From assembly GCA_022457155.1 (NCBI GenBank), contig JAJGOT010000433.1, forward strand, positions 319,501 to 383,500: DNA of 64,000 nt, given 5' to 3'. The notes beneath the pieces were generated by a model. The model searched no databases, was not told the DNA's origin, and saw nothing but the letters and a program-made list of their open reading frames with translations. A program made the position numbers and the translations under genes. Position 1 is the stretch's first letter; every line of letters begins with the position of its first letter. Shown here one piece after another: positions 10,793 through 21,658 of this stretch. This stretch comes from Cladopsammia gracilis. Lineage: Eukaryota; Cnidaria; Anthozoa; Scleractinia; Dendrophylliidae.

Positions 10793-11990
10793 CTACCTTT
10801 GTTTTTCTCCGAAATCTTTTGATCCCCTGTTCCACTGTCTTTCTCCTTATTTTTATCGCTACGCTCGTTTTTCTTCGAAATCTTTTAGTTCCTTGTAGCA
10901 GTCTCTTTCTCTTTGAGCTCCTTTGTTTTTATCGCTTTGTTTCTGTTCTATTTCTCCTCCACTTTTCTTCTCTTTGGTCTTTGTTATTCTTTTCTTCGTT
11001 ACCTTCTACCATTTCGCCGTCTTCTGTTTCACTCTTTCCTCTATATTTTTATCGCGGACACTCTGGTTTTCCTCCGAAATCTTTTCATTCCTTGTTTCAC
11101 TCTCTTTCTCTTTGTTTTTATCGCCGCCTTTGTTTTGCTCCGAAATCTTTTCATTCCTTGTTTCACTCTCTTTCTCTTTGTTTTTATCGCCGCCTTTGTT
11201 TTCCTCCGAAATCTTTTCATTCTTTGTTTCACTCTCTTTCTCTTCGTTTTTATCGCCGCCTTTGTTTTGCTCCGAAATCTTTTCATTCCTTGTTTCACTC
11301 TCTTTCTCTTTGTTTTTATCGCCGCCTTTGTTTTGCTCCGAAATCTTTTCATTCCTTGTTTCACTCTCTTTCTCTTTGTTTTTATCGCCGCCTTTGTTTT
11401 GCTCCGAAATCTTTTCATTCCTTGTTTCACTCTCTTTCTCTTTGTTTTTATCGCCGCCTTTGTTTTGCTCCGAAATCTTTTCATTCCTTGTTTCACTCTC
11501 TTTCTCTTTGTTTTTATCGCCACCTTTGTTTTGCTCCGAAATCTTTTCATTCCTTGTTTCACTCTCTTTCTCTTTGTTTTTATCGCCACCTTTGTTTTCC
11601 TCCGAAATCTTTTCTTTCCTTGCTTCAGTCTTCTTCACTTTGTTTTTATCGCCGCCTTTGTTTTCCTCCGAAATCTTTTCATTCCTTGTTTCACTCTCTT
11701 TCTCTTTGTTTTTATCGCCACCTTTGTTTTCCTCCGAAATCTTTTCTTTCCTTGCTTCAGTCTTCTTCACTTTGTTTTTATCGCCGCCTTTGTTTTCCTC
11801 CGAAATCTTTTCATTCCTTGTTTCACTCTCTTTCTCTTTGTTTTTATCGCCACCTTTGTTTTGCTTCGAAATCTTTTCTTTCCTTGCTTCAGTCTTCTTC
11901 ACTTTGTTTTTATCGCCGCCTTTGTTTTCCTCCAAAATCTTTTTATCCCCTGTTTCACTCTCTTTCTCTGTGTTTTTATCGCTATGTTTC
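10793..11990 (-). repeat. 66-bp coding minisatellite (22-residue units)
   Basis: Thirteen well-kept units of 66 bp, each with GGDKN, at about 11060-11950, plus degenerate units at both ends. Two unit types occur: one with EKESETRNEKISE, the other with VKKTEARKEKISE. They alternate near the fucosyltransferase core (a 132-bp higher-order pattern), while the distal block is nearly homogeneous. Because 66 is divisible by three and no unit contains a stop in most frames, long open frames also exist on the plus strand. These are shadows. Confidence 0.95.
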
Positions 11991-13729
11991 TCTTGTTCTG
12001 TTTCTTCTACTTTCACCTTTCTTGTATCACGATTTTGTCCTTTTTCCACGCCTTGGTCCTTGCCTTTCATTTCTTCGTTATCTTCTACATCTTCGTCGTC
12101 TTCATTTTCTTCTTCTTCTCCATCTTCTTCGTCTCCATCTTTTTCTTCTTCATCTTCATCGTCTCCATCTTGTTCGCCTTCAGTCGCGTTTTCGTCTTCG
12201 TCGTAAGAGTTGTCCTGCTGCGCGTACTGATTCCCGGAGCCAGCGTCTTCTCTAACACCAATTATCTGATACAGCTTGTCTTCGTGCAATCCACAGTGTG
12301 TCGTTGCGTCTCTGAAGTCACTCAGACTCTTGTATCTCTTACTCACTGGATTCTGAGCCTTAGCGCATATATCACAAGTCCATGGGTAGTGATCATTAAA
12401 AACAGACGCCTTCAGATATCCATCAACCTTGTAACTCTTCCGCCACGCAAAATACTCCATGTAAGCTGTGTCGTTTTTATCGAGATAAAGCAGATAGTCA
12501 GCTAAAGCTTTTACGGAATCAAAGTCTAAAACATTGATATAAGATCCTGGGATAGCCAATTGCGAGTAATTTGCACCTCCTAAAACCACAGGAACGATGC
12601 CGAGTTCTAGAGGTGTCCCCCAGTATTTTTCAGTTAGGTAATCGATGCAATTACCATTCTCAAATGCCAACTGAAACTTGTACCGTTTGATAAGGTTTTC
12701 GCATTCCGGAGTGTGTTTTTCGCATTCGCTATCTTGCAAGTCCGGCTGATAAACGTATTCACCGCACAAACCAAAAATATCAACGCGAATATGATTCCGT
12801 AGCTCCTGTACATACCAATCACGCATGCCCCCACAGTTACTCACAGTCCATACCACAAGGCGGTCCTTCTTAGCGGGATTAATTACCCCGTACGGAGACT
12901 TTTCACCCGGTTCGAGAGCTGCATATGTGCCATACGGCAGAAAAATATCCGAACTTTTCTCGTAGGTCATTGTCCAATTGAACATGTCCTTGAAATAGTA
13001 TGTTTCCCTGGCGTTGGAAGGATTTTCCAGGACAAAATAAATCCAGATTTGTCCTTTGGGGCGGCGCCTGTTGAGCCTTTCCAACTCGTAACTGTCTGGC
13101 ATGTCCTGGCCGTGAAAAATCACAACATCGCTGCGGGAAAATGAACGGCGTCTGTAAGTTAGCGAGCAGTCTGTTACCGGGCATGGCGCTCCTCTGTAAT
13201 GAGTGAATTCGTATGAACTGCGAATACCCTGCCAGGGTATTTCATGAAATAACGGCGTGTAAATCAAAACACGTTTTCCGTTTTCTATGCGAACAGCTCT
13301 TGATTTTCCTTGGTCTCCTAACTGTGCCAGTCTTTTTTGACTTCTTGAATTAAACTGGGCGACTCTTTTGCTTTCGCCTCCTAGTTTTATCTGTGTCTTC
13401 TTGCGGATCTTTCGACTTTTCAAACTTTTAACTTCATCCATCAACTTGTTCGATAACTCCATATTCCGGCTCTGAGGATTAGAACCGGTTCTAAACCAGT
13501 TAGATTTGATTGATTGTTGTTTTGTCACCAGCTTGTTGTGTACGCGCGTGCGCGTGATTGAAGCAAACTGAACTCGTCCTTCTCTCTTATACTGTTGCGC
13601 CAGCTTTTCATAGTATCTTTTTGACGGCCGAACTGAAGGCAGGTAATCATCCAAGACAAAAAACTCAGTAAGAAGAATTACGACCGCCGTAAGAAGCGTA
13701 AATAGAAGTACTTTCCGCTTCATGTCCAT
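11006..13729 (-). CDS. GT10 alpha-1,3-fucosyltransferase with Lys/Glu repeat tail
   Basis: Type II Golgi glycosyltransferase that moves fucose from GDP-fucose to GlcNAc on glycans (family knowledge). Intronless, 907 residues from the ATG at 13729. Residues 7-27 are a signal anchor (LLFTLLTAVVILLTEFF); a basic stem runs to about 150; the catalytic domain covers about 152-490. The signature is seen as QLAFENGNCIDYLTEKYW (353-370) followed by GIVPVVLGGANYSQLAIPGS (377-396). Possible N-glycan sites are NWT at 251 and NYS at 387. After the domain comes an acidic stretch (510-555), then about 300 residues of 22-residue repeats rich in Lys, Glu and Asn. Ordinary GT10 enzymes are about 350-450 residues long, so the tail is unusual. 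Being lumenal in a type II protein, it would be an extended charged stalk. Catalytic activity is likely but not shown. Confidence 0.92.
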   Translation of the reverse strand: MDMKRKVLLFTLLTAVVILLTEFFVLDDYLPSVRPSKRYYEKLAQQYKREGRVQFASITRTRVHNKLVTKQQSIKSNWFRTGSNPQSRNMELSNKLMDEVKSLKSRKIRKKTQIKLGGESKRVAQFNSRSQKRLAQLGDQGKSRAVRIENGKRVLIYTPLFHEIPWQGIRSSYEFTHYRGAPCPVTDCSLTYRRRSFSRSDVVIFHGQDMPDSYELERLNRRRPKGQIWIYFVLENPSNARETYYFKDMFNWTMTYEKSSDIFLPYGTYAALEPGEKSPYGVINPAKKDRLVVWTVSNCGGMRDWYVQELRNHIRVDIFGLCGEYVYQPDLQDSECEKHTPECENLIKRYKFQLAFENGNCIDYLTEKYWGTPLELGIVPVVLGGANYSQLAIPGSYINVLDFDSVKALADYLLYLDKNDTAYMEYFAWRKSYKVDGYLKASVFNDHYPWTCDICAKAQNPVSKRYKSLSDFRDATTHCGLHEDKLYQIIGVREDAGSGNQYAQQDNSYDEDENATEGEQDGDDEDEEEKDGDEEDGEEEENEDDEDVEDNEEMKGKDQGVEKGQNRDTRKVKVEETEQEKHSDKNTEKESETGDKKILEENKGGDKNKVKKTEARKEKISKQNKGGDKNKEKESETRNEKISEENKGGDKNKVKKTEARKEKISEENKGGDKNKEKESETRNEKISEENKGGDKNKVKKTEARKEKISEENKGGDKNKEKESETRNEKISEQNKGGDKNKEKESETRNEKISEQNKGGDKNKEKESETRNEKISEQNKGGDKNKEKESETRNEKISEQNKGGDKNKEKESETRNEKISEQNKGGDKNEEKESETKNEKISEENKGGDKNKEKESETRNEKISEQNKGGDKNKEKESETRNEKISEENQSVRDKNIEERVKQKTAKW

Positions 13730-14782
13730 TTCTGTCCAATTATACCTCCTTCAGCATTAAGGGATCCTGTAAAAGCGCAAATAAAATAGATTTAGCTATA
13801 AAATTAATTTGCAGAGACAATAGAATTCATAATGATATGGAGTATATTGTTGCTGAAGATATTTTCCGGTTTTTCTTTTTATGATCACATAAAATTTGCA
13901 AAAAGCATAGAAACTGAAACTCTTTAATAGCATAAGTTATAAACAAAGTGCTCAAGACCTTATGTGATGTCCGAAAACCTTCCTGGGAAACCTGGTTTCT
14001 CAATCACAAGAATGCGCGCCACTGTGAACCTGTTCAAAATCAAGCTCATTGTTGACGTAAAGAAAGCGAGCGCGGAAATGACCACGTGCAACTCCACGCG
14101 CGTAGAACACGCCTTTTCGCAATAAAAACCCCCGTTTGAACACGAGGCTGGGCACAAATTACATCCAATGCCATATAATTTAAGTAAAATTTCAAATCGG
14201 AATGTAGCTACTGTGTTTAAATAACAAAGTTCTAAGTTTCCTAGTAAGTAAAACAAACAAAAAAAATATAAAGAAATTTAGAATTAAAATAAAACGTGAA
14301 ATGTTAAAGGGGAACTGGAGTAAACAGTGAAGCGCTTTTTTAAGATAACTTTAGTAAATTAGCCATATAAACAATGTTTGACACTTTCTCCTCTCAGAAA
14401 ATACATTTCTGGCGCAAAAAAACGAAGCATTTTACTCCACAGTTGAGGTTTCACCTTTTTGTTATCTAAAACAAGTCGATAAGCCACAAGCCATCTGTAG
14501 AGTCCTTTATGGATCCGGATTGGCCATCCAAATGAAAGTTCGTTAGCCCGTTAACGGAGAAAAAAATGAAGATTCAATGAGAAAACTTAAATGTCTAAAG
14601 TGAAAACCTGTTGAAGGTTTGCATCTCGAATTTGACTTTATTTTCAGCCGATTGTTCGTTGTATACATAAGCGAAAATTTTACCATAACTCCCAACTGAG
14701 GCAGTTTGGGCCCGAAACTGAGGTCTTTTGAAATTTTTTTTTTTTATTCGAATTGCGGTCAGACGGTTTTATCCACAAACTA
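13730..14782. other. Fucosyltransferase 5' flank and intergenic DNA
   Basis: AT-rich with poly-A/T runs. It must contain the promoter of the fucosyltransferase, but no TATA box or other clear motif is visible. No other gene seen. Confidence 0.35.
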
Positions 14783-15418
14783 CGGTGGAGCCCCTATATA
14801 ACGAAGTGTCAAGGGACTGAGAAAATGTGTTCGTTATATCGGGGATTCGTTATATCGGGGATTCGTTATATCGGGGATTCGTTATAACGGGGATTCGTTA
14901 TAGCGGGGATTCGTTATATCGGGGATTCGTTATAACGGGGATTCGTTATAGCGGGGATTCGTTATAGCGGGGATTCGTTATATCGGGGATTCGTTAAAAC
15001 GGGGATTCGTTATATCGGGGATTCGTTGTAACGGGGATTCGTTATAGCGGGGATTCGTTATATCGGGATTTGTTATAGCGGGGATTCGTTATAGCGGGGA
15101 TTCGTTATAGCGGGGATTCGTTGTAACGAGGATTCGTTATATCGGGGATTCGTTATAGCGGGGATTCGTTATATCGGGGATTCGTTATATCGGGGTTCTG
15201 TTCCATTCATTGCACAAAATATGTCCGTTACTGGAGCTGGCCACTTACGGGAATGATTCTCGTGAGAGGATAATTTAAACGGGGTTTGGTCAAGGTGGCG
15301 GTAAGTAGAGCTGGCCGCTTACGAGGGTAAACGCTCAGAGAGCTTCGACTGTACAACTGGGCTGAAGAATATAGAGTTCGTTATATCGGGGGTCTTCATT
15401 ATATCGAGGTTCCATTTG
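14783..15418 (+). mobile_element. Pogo/Tc1-like non-autonomous element carrying a minisatellite
   Basis: Left end CGGTGGAGCCCCTATATAAC, right end complement CAAATGGAACCTCGATATAA, each flanked by TA (14781-14782, 15419-15420). These match the CAGTGGAACC-type ends of pogo/Tigger-like elements. At about 15345-15353 there is a second such end, inverted (CAGTCGAAGCTC), so at least two element ends are nested here. No transposase remains. Confidence 0.65.
14828..15195 (+). repeat. 16-bp minisatellite (GGGGATTCGTTATATC)
   Basis: About 23 tandem units of TTCGTTATATCGGGGA with small variants (TATAAC, TATAGC). The unit closely resembles the subterminal sequence of the element that contains it (CCCCTATATAACGAA), so the array seems to have grown from the terminal repeat. 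Confidence 0.9.
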
Positions 15419-15639
15419 TAGCTTTATATTGCTTAGTCAACACAAGCTGAATCTTTGTTGGTCAACATTCAGCACATAACTAACATGGCATCAGATTTAA
15501 AGATTTTATGAAAATGGATACTCAGTATTCATAAGAAAAAATATCCAAAAAACAATAAACAATGCATGCCCACGCCACAACACTGAAGACGAAGGTGCTG
15601 CCTTTGCTATGATACCTGCAAATGGTTTGACCTTCCAGC

Positions 15640-15945
15640 TGACCTTCACGTGGCTCGGATGACCACGTAGAAATGGCGGCCCAGTCTCCGATGAGGACGT
15701 AAATGAATCACTGAGGATGAAACAAAACCCTGGCTGTGACCACCCACTGGGGGAGATGAGATAACCAATGGACCGATAGCGGTTGCCTGAGGCGCCTTCA
15801 TGAGCTGACGTCCAATCTCATTCATATAAGTAAAAGGTATAAGTGTATGTAAAGCGCCATTGAGACGCCGGCACGTGTTTGTGTATGTAAAGCGCCAAGA
15901 AACACGTGATATGTGCGTTATAAAAGTCATTCATTCATTCATATA
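15640..15945 (+). mobile_element. Retroposon 3' part with (ATTC)n tail
   Basis: The sequence ends in TCATTCATTCATTCATAT. Before this it has two copies of GTGTATGTAAAGCGCCA (about 15845 and 15881) and the phrase GTGCGTTATAAAAGTCATTC. Tails of this type end L2-like LINEs and the SINEs that share their 3' ends (family knowledge). No coding region remains. Confidence 0.5.
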
Positions 15946-15954
15946 AACAACAGC

Positions 15955-16145
15955 ATTGGCCCGATTTATACTGGAGACGGATAATTTGGGCAAACATTCG
16001 TTAGCTTGTCTGATAATCCGTCTATGTATAAATACGGGCAAAGAGACGGAGTATCCGTCTAGACGAACTATCTGCTTAGTTCGTCTGCCAAGACGAACTT
16101 AGCAGATAGTTCGTCTTAACGGATAATCCGTCTCCTTGACCATGT
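15955..16145. repeat. Foldback element with AGACGAAC arms
   Basis: TAGACGAACTATCTGC (from 16060) and GCAGATAGTTCGTCT (ending 16116) form the central hairpin. The flanking GAGACGGA...TCCGTCT and ACGGATAATCCGTCTCC extend it outward to about 16132. Non-coding palindromic repeat. Confidence 0.65.
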
Positions 16146-17874
16146 TTGCCCATTTTGGTATTGTGATCCTTGGTTAGGATTCCTTGATGTTTATATCAGC
16201 TAAATTGCAGTACCTAAACACCAAGCTAAACGAAAAAGATATGGCTATGATGACGTATTAATGAAATGAAACCAGAAGGTTCAGTCTAGTATTCTATGCC
16301 TGATGATAAACTTGCCATGCACAGAAAATAGAAAAAAAAAACCCGACCTGCTCACACAATTCTAAGTTATCGTTTTCCCTGTCAATTTTCGATTTTCTAC
16401 CGTAAACAGGGTCTGGGTTAAGGAACCTTCGCGGCACACACTTCACTGATCCTTAATTTACTAGAGTACCCCTTCCCGGGATAAAAATAGCCCCAAAATG
16501 CTACTGCTCTCCCTTCCCTATTCATATCAAACCCCCACCCCTACTACCCACGGATGAAGCCAGTGTCGTCCGCTTGCTGAAGCGTTTAGCGCCGAGCGCA
16601 TATATATTTAAATAAAGACAACTTAAACGCCAGTCCGAAATTGAATCAAAAAAGAACCTCAGAAAATAACAGTGTATAATACTGTTTCACAAATCAGCAT
16701 GCGCGACCCCCACATCGTTGTCGGACTGATGAAAAGTAATCAAGCTCGTTCTCTAGGTTATGTTATTTATATACAGGAGGTTTGTCGTCGATTGCGCGGG
16801 GACAGAAAACGGCATATTCTTAAGTCACTCTCACTTTTAGAACGTTTCTTCAAACATACAAAACCCAAGCGAAATTTCAGTCCTTGTTGCTGGATATCTG
16901 AACTCTGAACGGCAATCTATGATCAGTAACAGTACCGTAAAATCGGTAAAGTAAAATACATATGACCAAACAACGTAGGGACGCATGTATTTCTTGAATC
17001 AATGCGAAACATCACGAACAGAAGACTTGACCAAGTTACCTACTGTACCTACCGTACATACCGTACATTTCCAATCCATCGATTCTCAAAAAGCAGCCAA
17101 AAGCGATCTTCTTTTCTCAACGGTCGAGGAACGAGTAACAGAGCAGATAAGCTTGTAAGAATATTTCTTTGATAATCCGACACGTTCCTGTATTCCCAGG
17201 TCGAATTTCATTATTGACAGAAGATTAGCAACACGCGGCGATGCGTAAACACAAATGGTAACACATTCCTCAGCAGACCTTAAGGGACTGACTGTTTCAC
17301 AAATTTTAAATACGAGCGATAATCGGTGCTCGGTTGATAGTTTTTTTTTTTTGTCGATAGAAAGTGAAAATTGAAAGTAAAAAATAAATAAACAACGACA
17401 TACTGAGAAAGTTAGGTCAAGTACAGGAAATAAACTTGTCCTAGTTTCTCCGGATGTCCTGTTGTTTGGATATTTATAATAGTCGAGTCATGCGTAATAA
17501 ATAACAAAGGAGTTTTTAGGTGATCATACATGAAGCAGAATTTCATTCTCTCATTCCTGTCATTCCTCAGGGGAGCATTGCTAAAGAGTCCCTAGTTGGA
17601 TGGAAACTGAGAAAGTCTCCATGTACGCCAATACAGTCAAATTCAAAGGAGCTTTTATGTCATGTAGATTTTAACGTTTGTGGGTCAAAACTGCCCCAAA
17701 TAAAAACTAGTAAAGTATCTTTGTCATACACGAAAGCTTATAGGAGTCTTATACAACAATAAGAGGAAGATATTTAGTCAATTTTCGAACATAGAATCAA
17801 CCATCATCTGAGTTTAGCGAGGTTTCCAAGATTGAAAAAGTTGGCCCAATTTTTTCAAGTTTCAATTCATTTAA
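16146..17874. other. Intergenic, no gene
   Basis: No frame can be defended. There is a short tandem of CTACCGTAC-like steps near 17040 and a poly-T run near 17341. Nothing else recognised. Confidence 0.35.
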
Positions 17875-18000
17875 CCTGGGGTCAATTCAATAAAACTTTT
17901 AAAAGTGTAATTTACACGTGTAGCCATTGTTTCAGAGGATGAAAACAATAGCTACACTTATAAATTACACTTGTATAAGTTTTATTGAATTGACCCCTGG
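17875..18000. mobile_element. Small palindromic MITE, 126 bp
   Basis: Ends CCTGGGGTCAATTCAATAAA and its exact inverse (17977-18000), with AGTGTAATTTACAC and ATAAATTACACTT forming the inner arm. Almost the whole element can fold on itself. Confidence 0.8.
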
Positions 18001-18724
18001 CCATCTGCAGTCCAAGACACTTACTCTTGGAGCACTAGTAGGGTAATTTTAAACAAAACTGGACCCCTATTTTCTGATGCAGTCCTTCTGTTAAGACTGT
18101 TAAGGTCGTTAAGCGGTCACCCTCAGCGGTCAGTAACAAATCCCTGAAAATCGCTCGCCATACTTCCTGTAAACGTAACCTCTTTTAAGTGTTCACCTCT
18201 ATTTTAAAAGCGGACGCGGTCATCCTTCAGACTTCCCGGCTAATTTTATTGTATTTAATAACAAAAATAATGATAATAATATAATAATCTTTATTTATAA
18301 TACAAAATGGCTCAGCGGGTATAATAGTAACAACTGGTATAATAAAACAAATATGATACAAAATTACTAAGGATAAAGAAAATATTAATATACTAAAAAC
18401 TTTAAAACTATAAAACCATCAAAATGAAATTAACTAAAAACCTCTATGACATGTAAACGGTCACCTAGTAGTCACAAAGACTGATTGGGACTAAAACCAA
18501 GCGAGTCGGCTGCCGATGCCGTACGCGGCCCTAAATCACAGACATGAACCTAACAACTCATTTTTTCGTTTCGTGTTAAATGTGATGGCAAAACTGATTA
18601 TGTGGTTTACAAAGACTTGACTTACGACCAAGATTATACAATCCGATAGCCAGGCATGAACTTCCTTGAACTGATGCAATTACCGATAATTTCTATTTAT
18701 CACATTTTGTGTTACTGCAGCTGT
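18001..18724. other. Intergenic with degraded repeat ends
   Basis: The block at 18090-18235 (AAGCGGTCACC, CACCTCTATT, AAGCGGACGC) looks like degraded pogo-like terminal sequence. At 18270-18440, ATAATAATCTTTATTTATAA followed by an A-rich run looks like the complement of a LINE 3' tail. No gene. Confidence 0.4.
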
Positions 18725-18726
18725 TA

Positions 18727-19369
18727 CAGTCAAACCGGATGTTCTTTTGATGGCAACTTTGCAAACTGGTATTTTGATTGACAGTTTGCTTCTGCAACTT
18801 TCGCGAGCACGTTCCTATTTCAATCTTGCTGTCAGTTGCCGGATTTCTGAATTGAAAGTACTTGGTTTGGTTACCTTGCAGTATTCCACAAACTCTACGA
18901 TATCAGGAGTAGAAACTGTTCGTTCCTCTCAGCCAGGTTTACCGGGAAAATACGTCTCGTGTTGTAAAAATCTGTTTACAATATTGGATACAGTTTGCCT
19001 TGATAATCCAACAATGCGTGGGATTTGTTCTTGTTTTACACCAGACGACCATTATTCTCTCTCTTTTTCCAACCGAGGTGGTATTATTGCGATGTACGTG
19101 AGCCATAACTGAAGAAGGACGTGTTTTCACAAAATTCGCAATTTGCAACTGACAACAAGTTTGAAATAGCAGTTACAACTTGCCCGCGTCAACCTCGTAC
19201 CCAGGGTCTCTCATCTTCCCGCCCCCTCGCTCCATCTTCTCTCGCTCCAGGGGGCGGGAAGATGAGAGACCCTGGGAACGAGGTTGTGCACTTGCTCGAA
19301 GCAATCAAAATACCAATGTTGTGGCGGAAGTTTGAAAAGTTGCCATCAAAAGAACATCCGGTTTGACTG
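18727..19369 (+). mobile_element. Tc1/pogo-like non-autonomous element, 643 bp
   Basis: Perfect ends CAGTCAAACCGGATG and CATCCGGTTTGACTG with TA on each side (18725-18726, 19370-19371). TIRs extend about 50 bases (TTCTTTTGATGGCAACTT and its inverse). The internal open frame (18747-19112) has no transposase features. A second MITE (19190-19286) sits inside, near the right end. Confidence 0.85.
19190..19286. mobile_element. CAACCTCG-type MITE, 97 bp
   Basis: CAACCTCGTACCCAGGGTCT and its inverse, with GGGCGGGAAGATGAGAG facing it; nearly the entire element is a hairpin. The same ends bound the 1-kb element at 54349-55362. No clear target duplication is visible at this copy. Confidence 0.8.
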
Positions 19370-20930
19370 TAATAATAAAATATACATCGTGATCATTTTC
19401 GCACTCTACATATTTCAACATCTGAGCAGTCTGTTGGCTATTTCCCGAGGGCGACCGCTTATAATAGAGGATTGGATAAATATGTCTTTTGGACTTTTTG
19501 GGGCAAACAAAACACCGCCTTGCGCAAGCACCTCGTAATAACGAGAAACCCCCAGGAGCCCAAATGAAACCGCACATGGATGGCGACGAAAATGATTCAT
19601 TGAACGTATAAACGTCCGCTATCGTTATAGGGGAAGTTGACCATCCGCATTCCTCAACAACTTCCTAGAGTCGAATAAGAAACTTCCGTAAGCGGACACC
19701 CTCTATTCCGTAAGCGGCCAGCTCAGTCCGTTTTCCGACAATATATTTTTCAAGTGCTTAAAGCACAGGTTGACCTCACGTGATCTCGGCTTTGAACGAA
19801 AACAAAAAAAACAAAAGGTCCATAAAGATTGTGAAGGGATAAGGTCCAAAGGCCAAAACGAAACAAATCCACATTCCACTGCATTGGTAGGATCCACTGA
19901 AACTTTTCTCTGAATCCAAAATCTGGGCTAAATTATATTTACAACATCCACCAATACGTAGACCTATATACACCATTAACACCCTCACCAAGTTAAACGA
20001 AAATAGAGCCTGATTGCAAGTTCAAGATCATGAAACTTGCATGCCATATAAATTGATGATTAATCTCGAGATTCTCAAATTAAGAAAAAAATTATCAAGC
20101 GGTTTCCAAATTATCATCACATTTGTAGGCGTAGACCAATTACAAACAAAAATGGCAACAAGAGCAGCTGAACGCACGCTAATCAAATCCTTCTTTCTCG
20201 CAATCGGTCAAAGCATTCACCTCACTTTTTCACACGCGATTTCAAATGGAATCAAAGTACTATTTATCAGATGAAACTGCGTCCCCGAAGCGCATCGTTT
20301 TCTTTTGATATTAGCCAATTATGTCAATAGTGTGTTTTTCACTGTATTTATAATCCCCAAAACTTCATCCCCAAAATTTCTAAAACGCTCTTATAGAATT
20401 TGTTCAATCTTTGCCATAATCGAGGCGGCTATGGGAGGTACAAGCTCCCTTAAGCGGACCGAAAAAACCTCCTGGTGCCGAGAAATACGACGACAAGTAA
20501 AAAACGTCATGACGTCATTACGTTGTTATGGCAATTCCGATGTCAATATATCAATGGTCTTAACAAATTTTCATCTTTATCTAATACAGCTGAGGTGACC
20601 GTTTTTCCATTGGGTGGTATCGCCCCCAAAAATCCAGTCGAGCCACCTTAAAAGGCCAATACCAATAATTGCTGGCGAGCGTTAGCGAGGCAGCACACTA
20701 TTCTTGGCAATTAGGGGAAAAATCCAAAATGTTGTCGGATGTAAGATGGGGTGCATGCGCAGTGGCTTATTGTCACTGTCGCCTAGCAACGTCTGTCATT
20801 TTGCTTCGCAACGCAATCAATCAACCGTGACAACGAACGCGACAACTGTCTAAATCGACAATCCACGTGAGAATCTGTCACGCCGTCAAACGCTTTCGCT
20901 TTCGAGGTGCAGTACTATGGTTGCCGAAAT
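19370..20930. other. Intergenic, no gene
   Basis: Short frames occur but none has recognisable domains. The block at 19600-19735 (GTCCGCTATCG, AAGCGGACACC, CCTCTATTCC) again resembles pogo-like terminal sequence. Confidence 0.35.
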
Positions 20931-21477
20931 GTAGCAAAATTCGAAAAAAATATATTTTCATTCGATAAAATATATTTCCATCGATAAAATATATTTTCAT
21001 TCGATAAAATATATTTTCATTCGATAAATAATATATTTTCATTCGTTAAAATAAATTTTCATTCGATAATATATTTCCATTCGATAAAATAAATTTTCAT
21101 TCGATAATATATTTTCATTCGATAAAATATTTTCATTCGATAAAAAAATTCGTTCCATAAAAAAATATTTTCATTCGATAAAATCACGTGGTATCATTAG
21201 GCCTGGTCACTTGGCTTAAACATATGATCCTGTGGGAAGACTTTTTTTCAGGGCTTGCCCCCCTACTCAACATCTGCGAGTGCAATAGTTCGAATGTTAA
21301 CTTGGACTTTCCCTCAGCGAAATATGGCGAATTTTGACCAGTTCCAAGAACCTTGTTCATGCTTTCCTGAAATTCACTTGTATTGGTGGAATAGGATGGC
21401 TGAAATTGGAAGGAAAACCACAAGCATGGCCGATATGCAATAATATATGGGTCCGCGTTCTGTCGCCGTCAGTGGAG

Positions 21478-21618
21478 CAGGAACCACGATTTGTAATTGC
21501 ACAGGAACTTTTGGAAAACTTGAGAAGCCTAGGTTGCACTTGGATACAAATAGCTCGCATGCTGCACGTTTCCCGATGGACCATTCAACGGAGAGTGGTG
21601 GAGTACGGATTAAACTAT
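21478..21618 (+). pseudogene. Helix-turn-helix fragment of an integrase/transposase-like protein, plus arm
   Basis: Encodes ELLENLRSLGCTWIQIARML followed by HVSRWTIQRRVVEYGL, a helix-turn-helix of the kind found at the N-terminus of integrase-core transposon proteins of fish and corals. The frame continues through GRWSDINDDQLDTIIRGYIS into the spacer, then runs antisense through the other arm and is meaningless. No catalytic DDE residues are present, so it is a fragment. Confidence 0.6.
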
Positions 21619-21658
21619 GGAAGGTGGTCTGATATAAATGACGATCAACTAGACACTA

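Noticed and set aside
11041..11589. Second minus-strand frame of Lys/Arg-rich repeats
   Set aside because: Out-of-frame reading of the same minisatellite; the frame continuous with the GT10 domain is the plausible one.
10783..12505. Three long plus-strand open frames (up to 530 codons) rich in Phe, Leu and Ser
   Set aside because: They are antisense shadows of the 66-bp coding repeat. They exist because the unit length is divisible by three and lacks stops; they extend into the antisense of the fucosyltransferase with no domain.
18747..19112. 121-codon frame inside the CAGTCAAACC element as a transposase
   Set aside because: No DDE/D motif or helix-turn-helix, and it overlaps TIR sequence.
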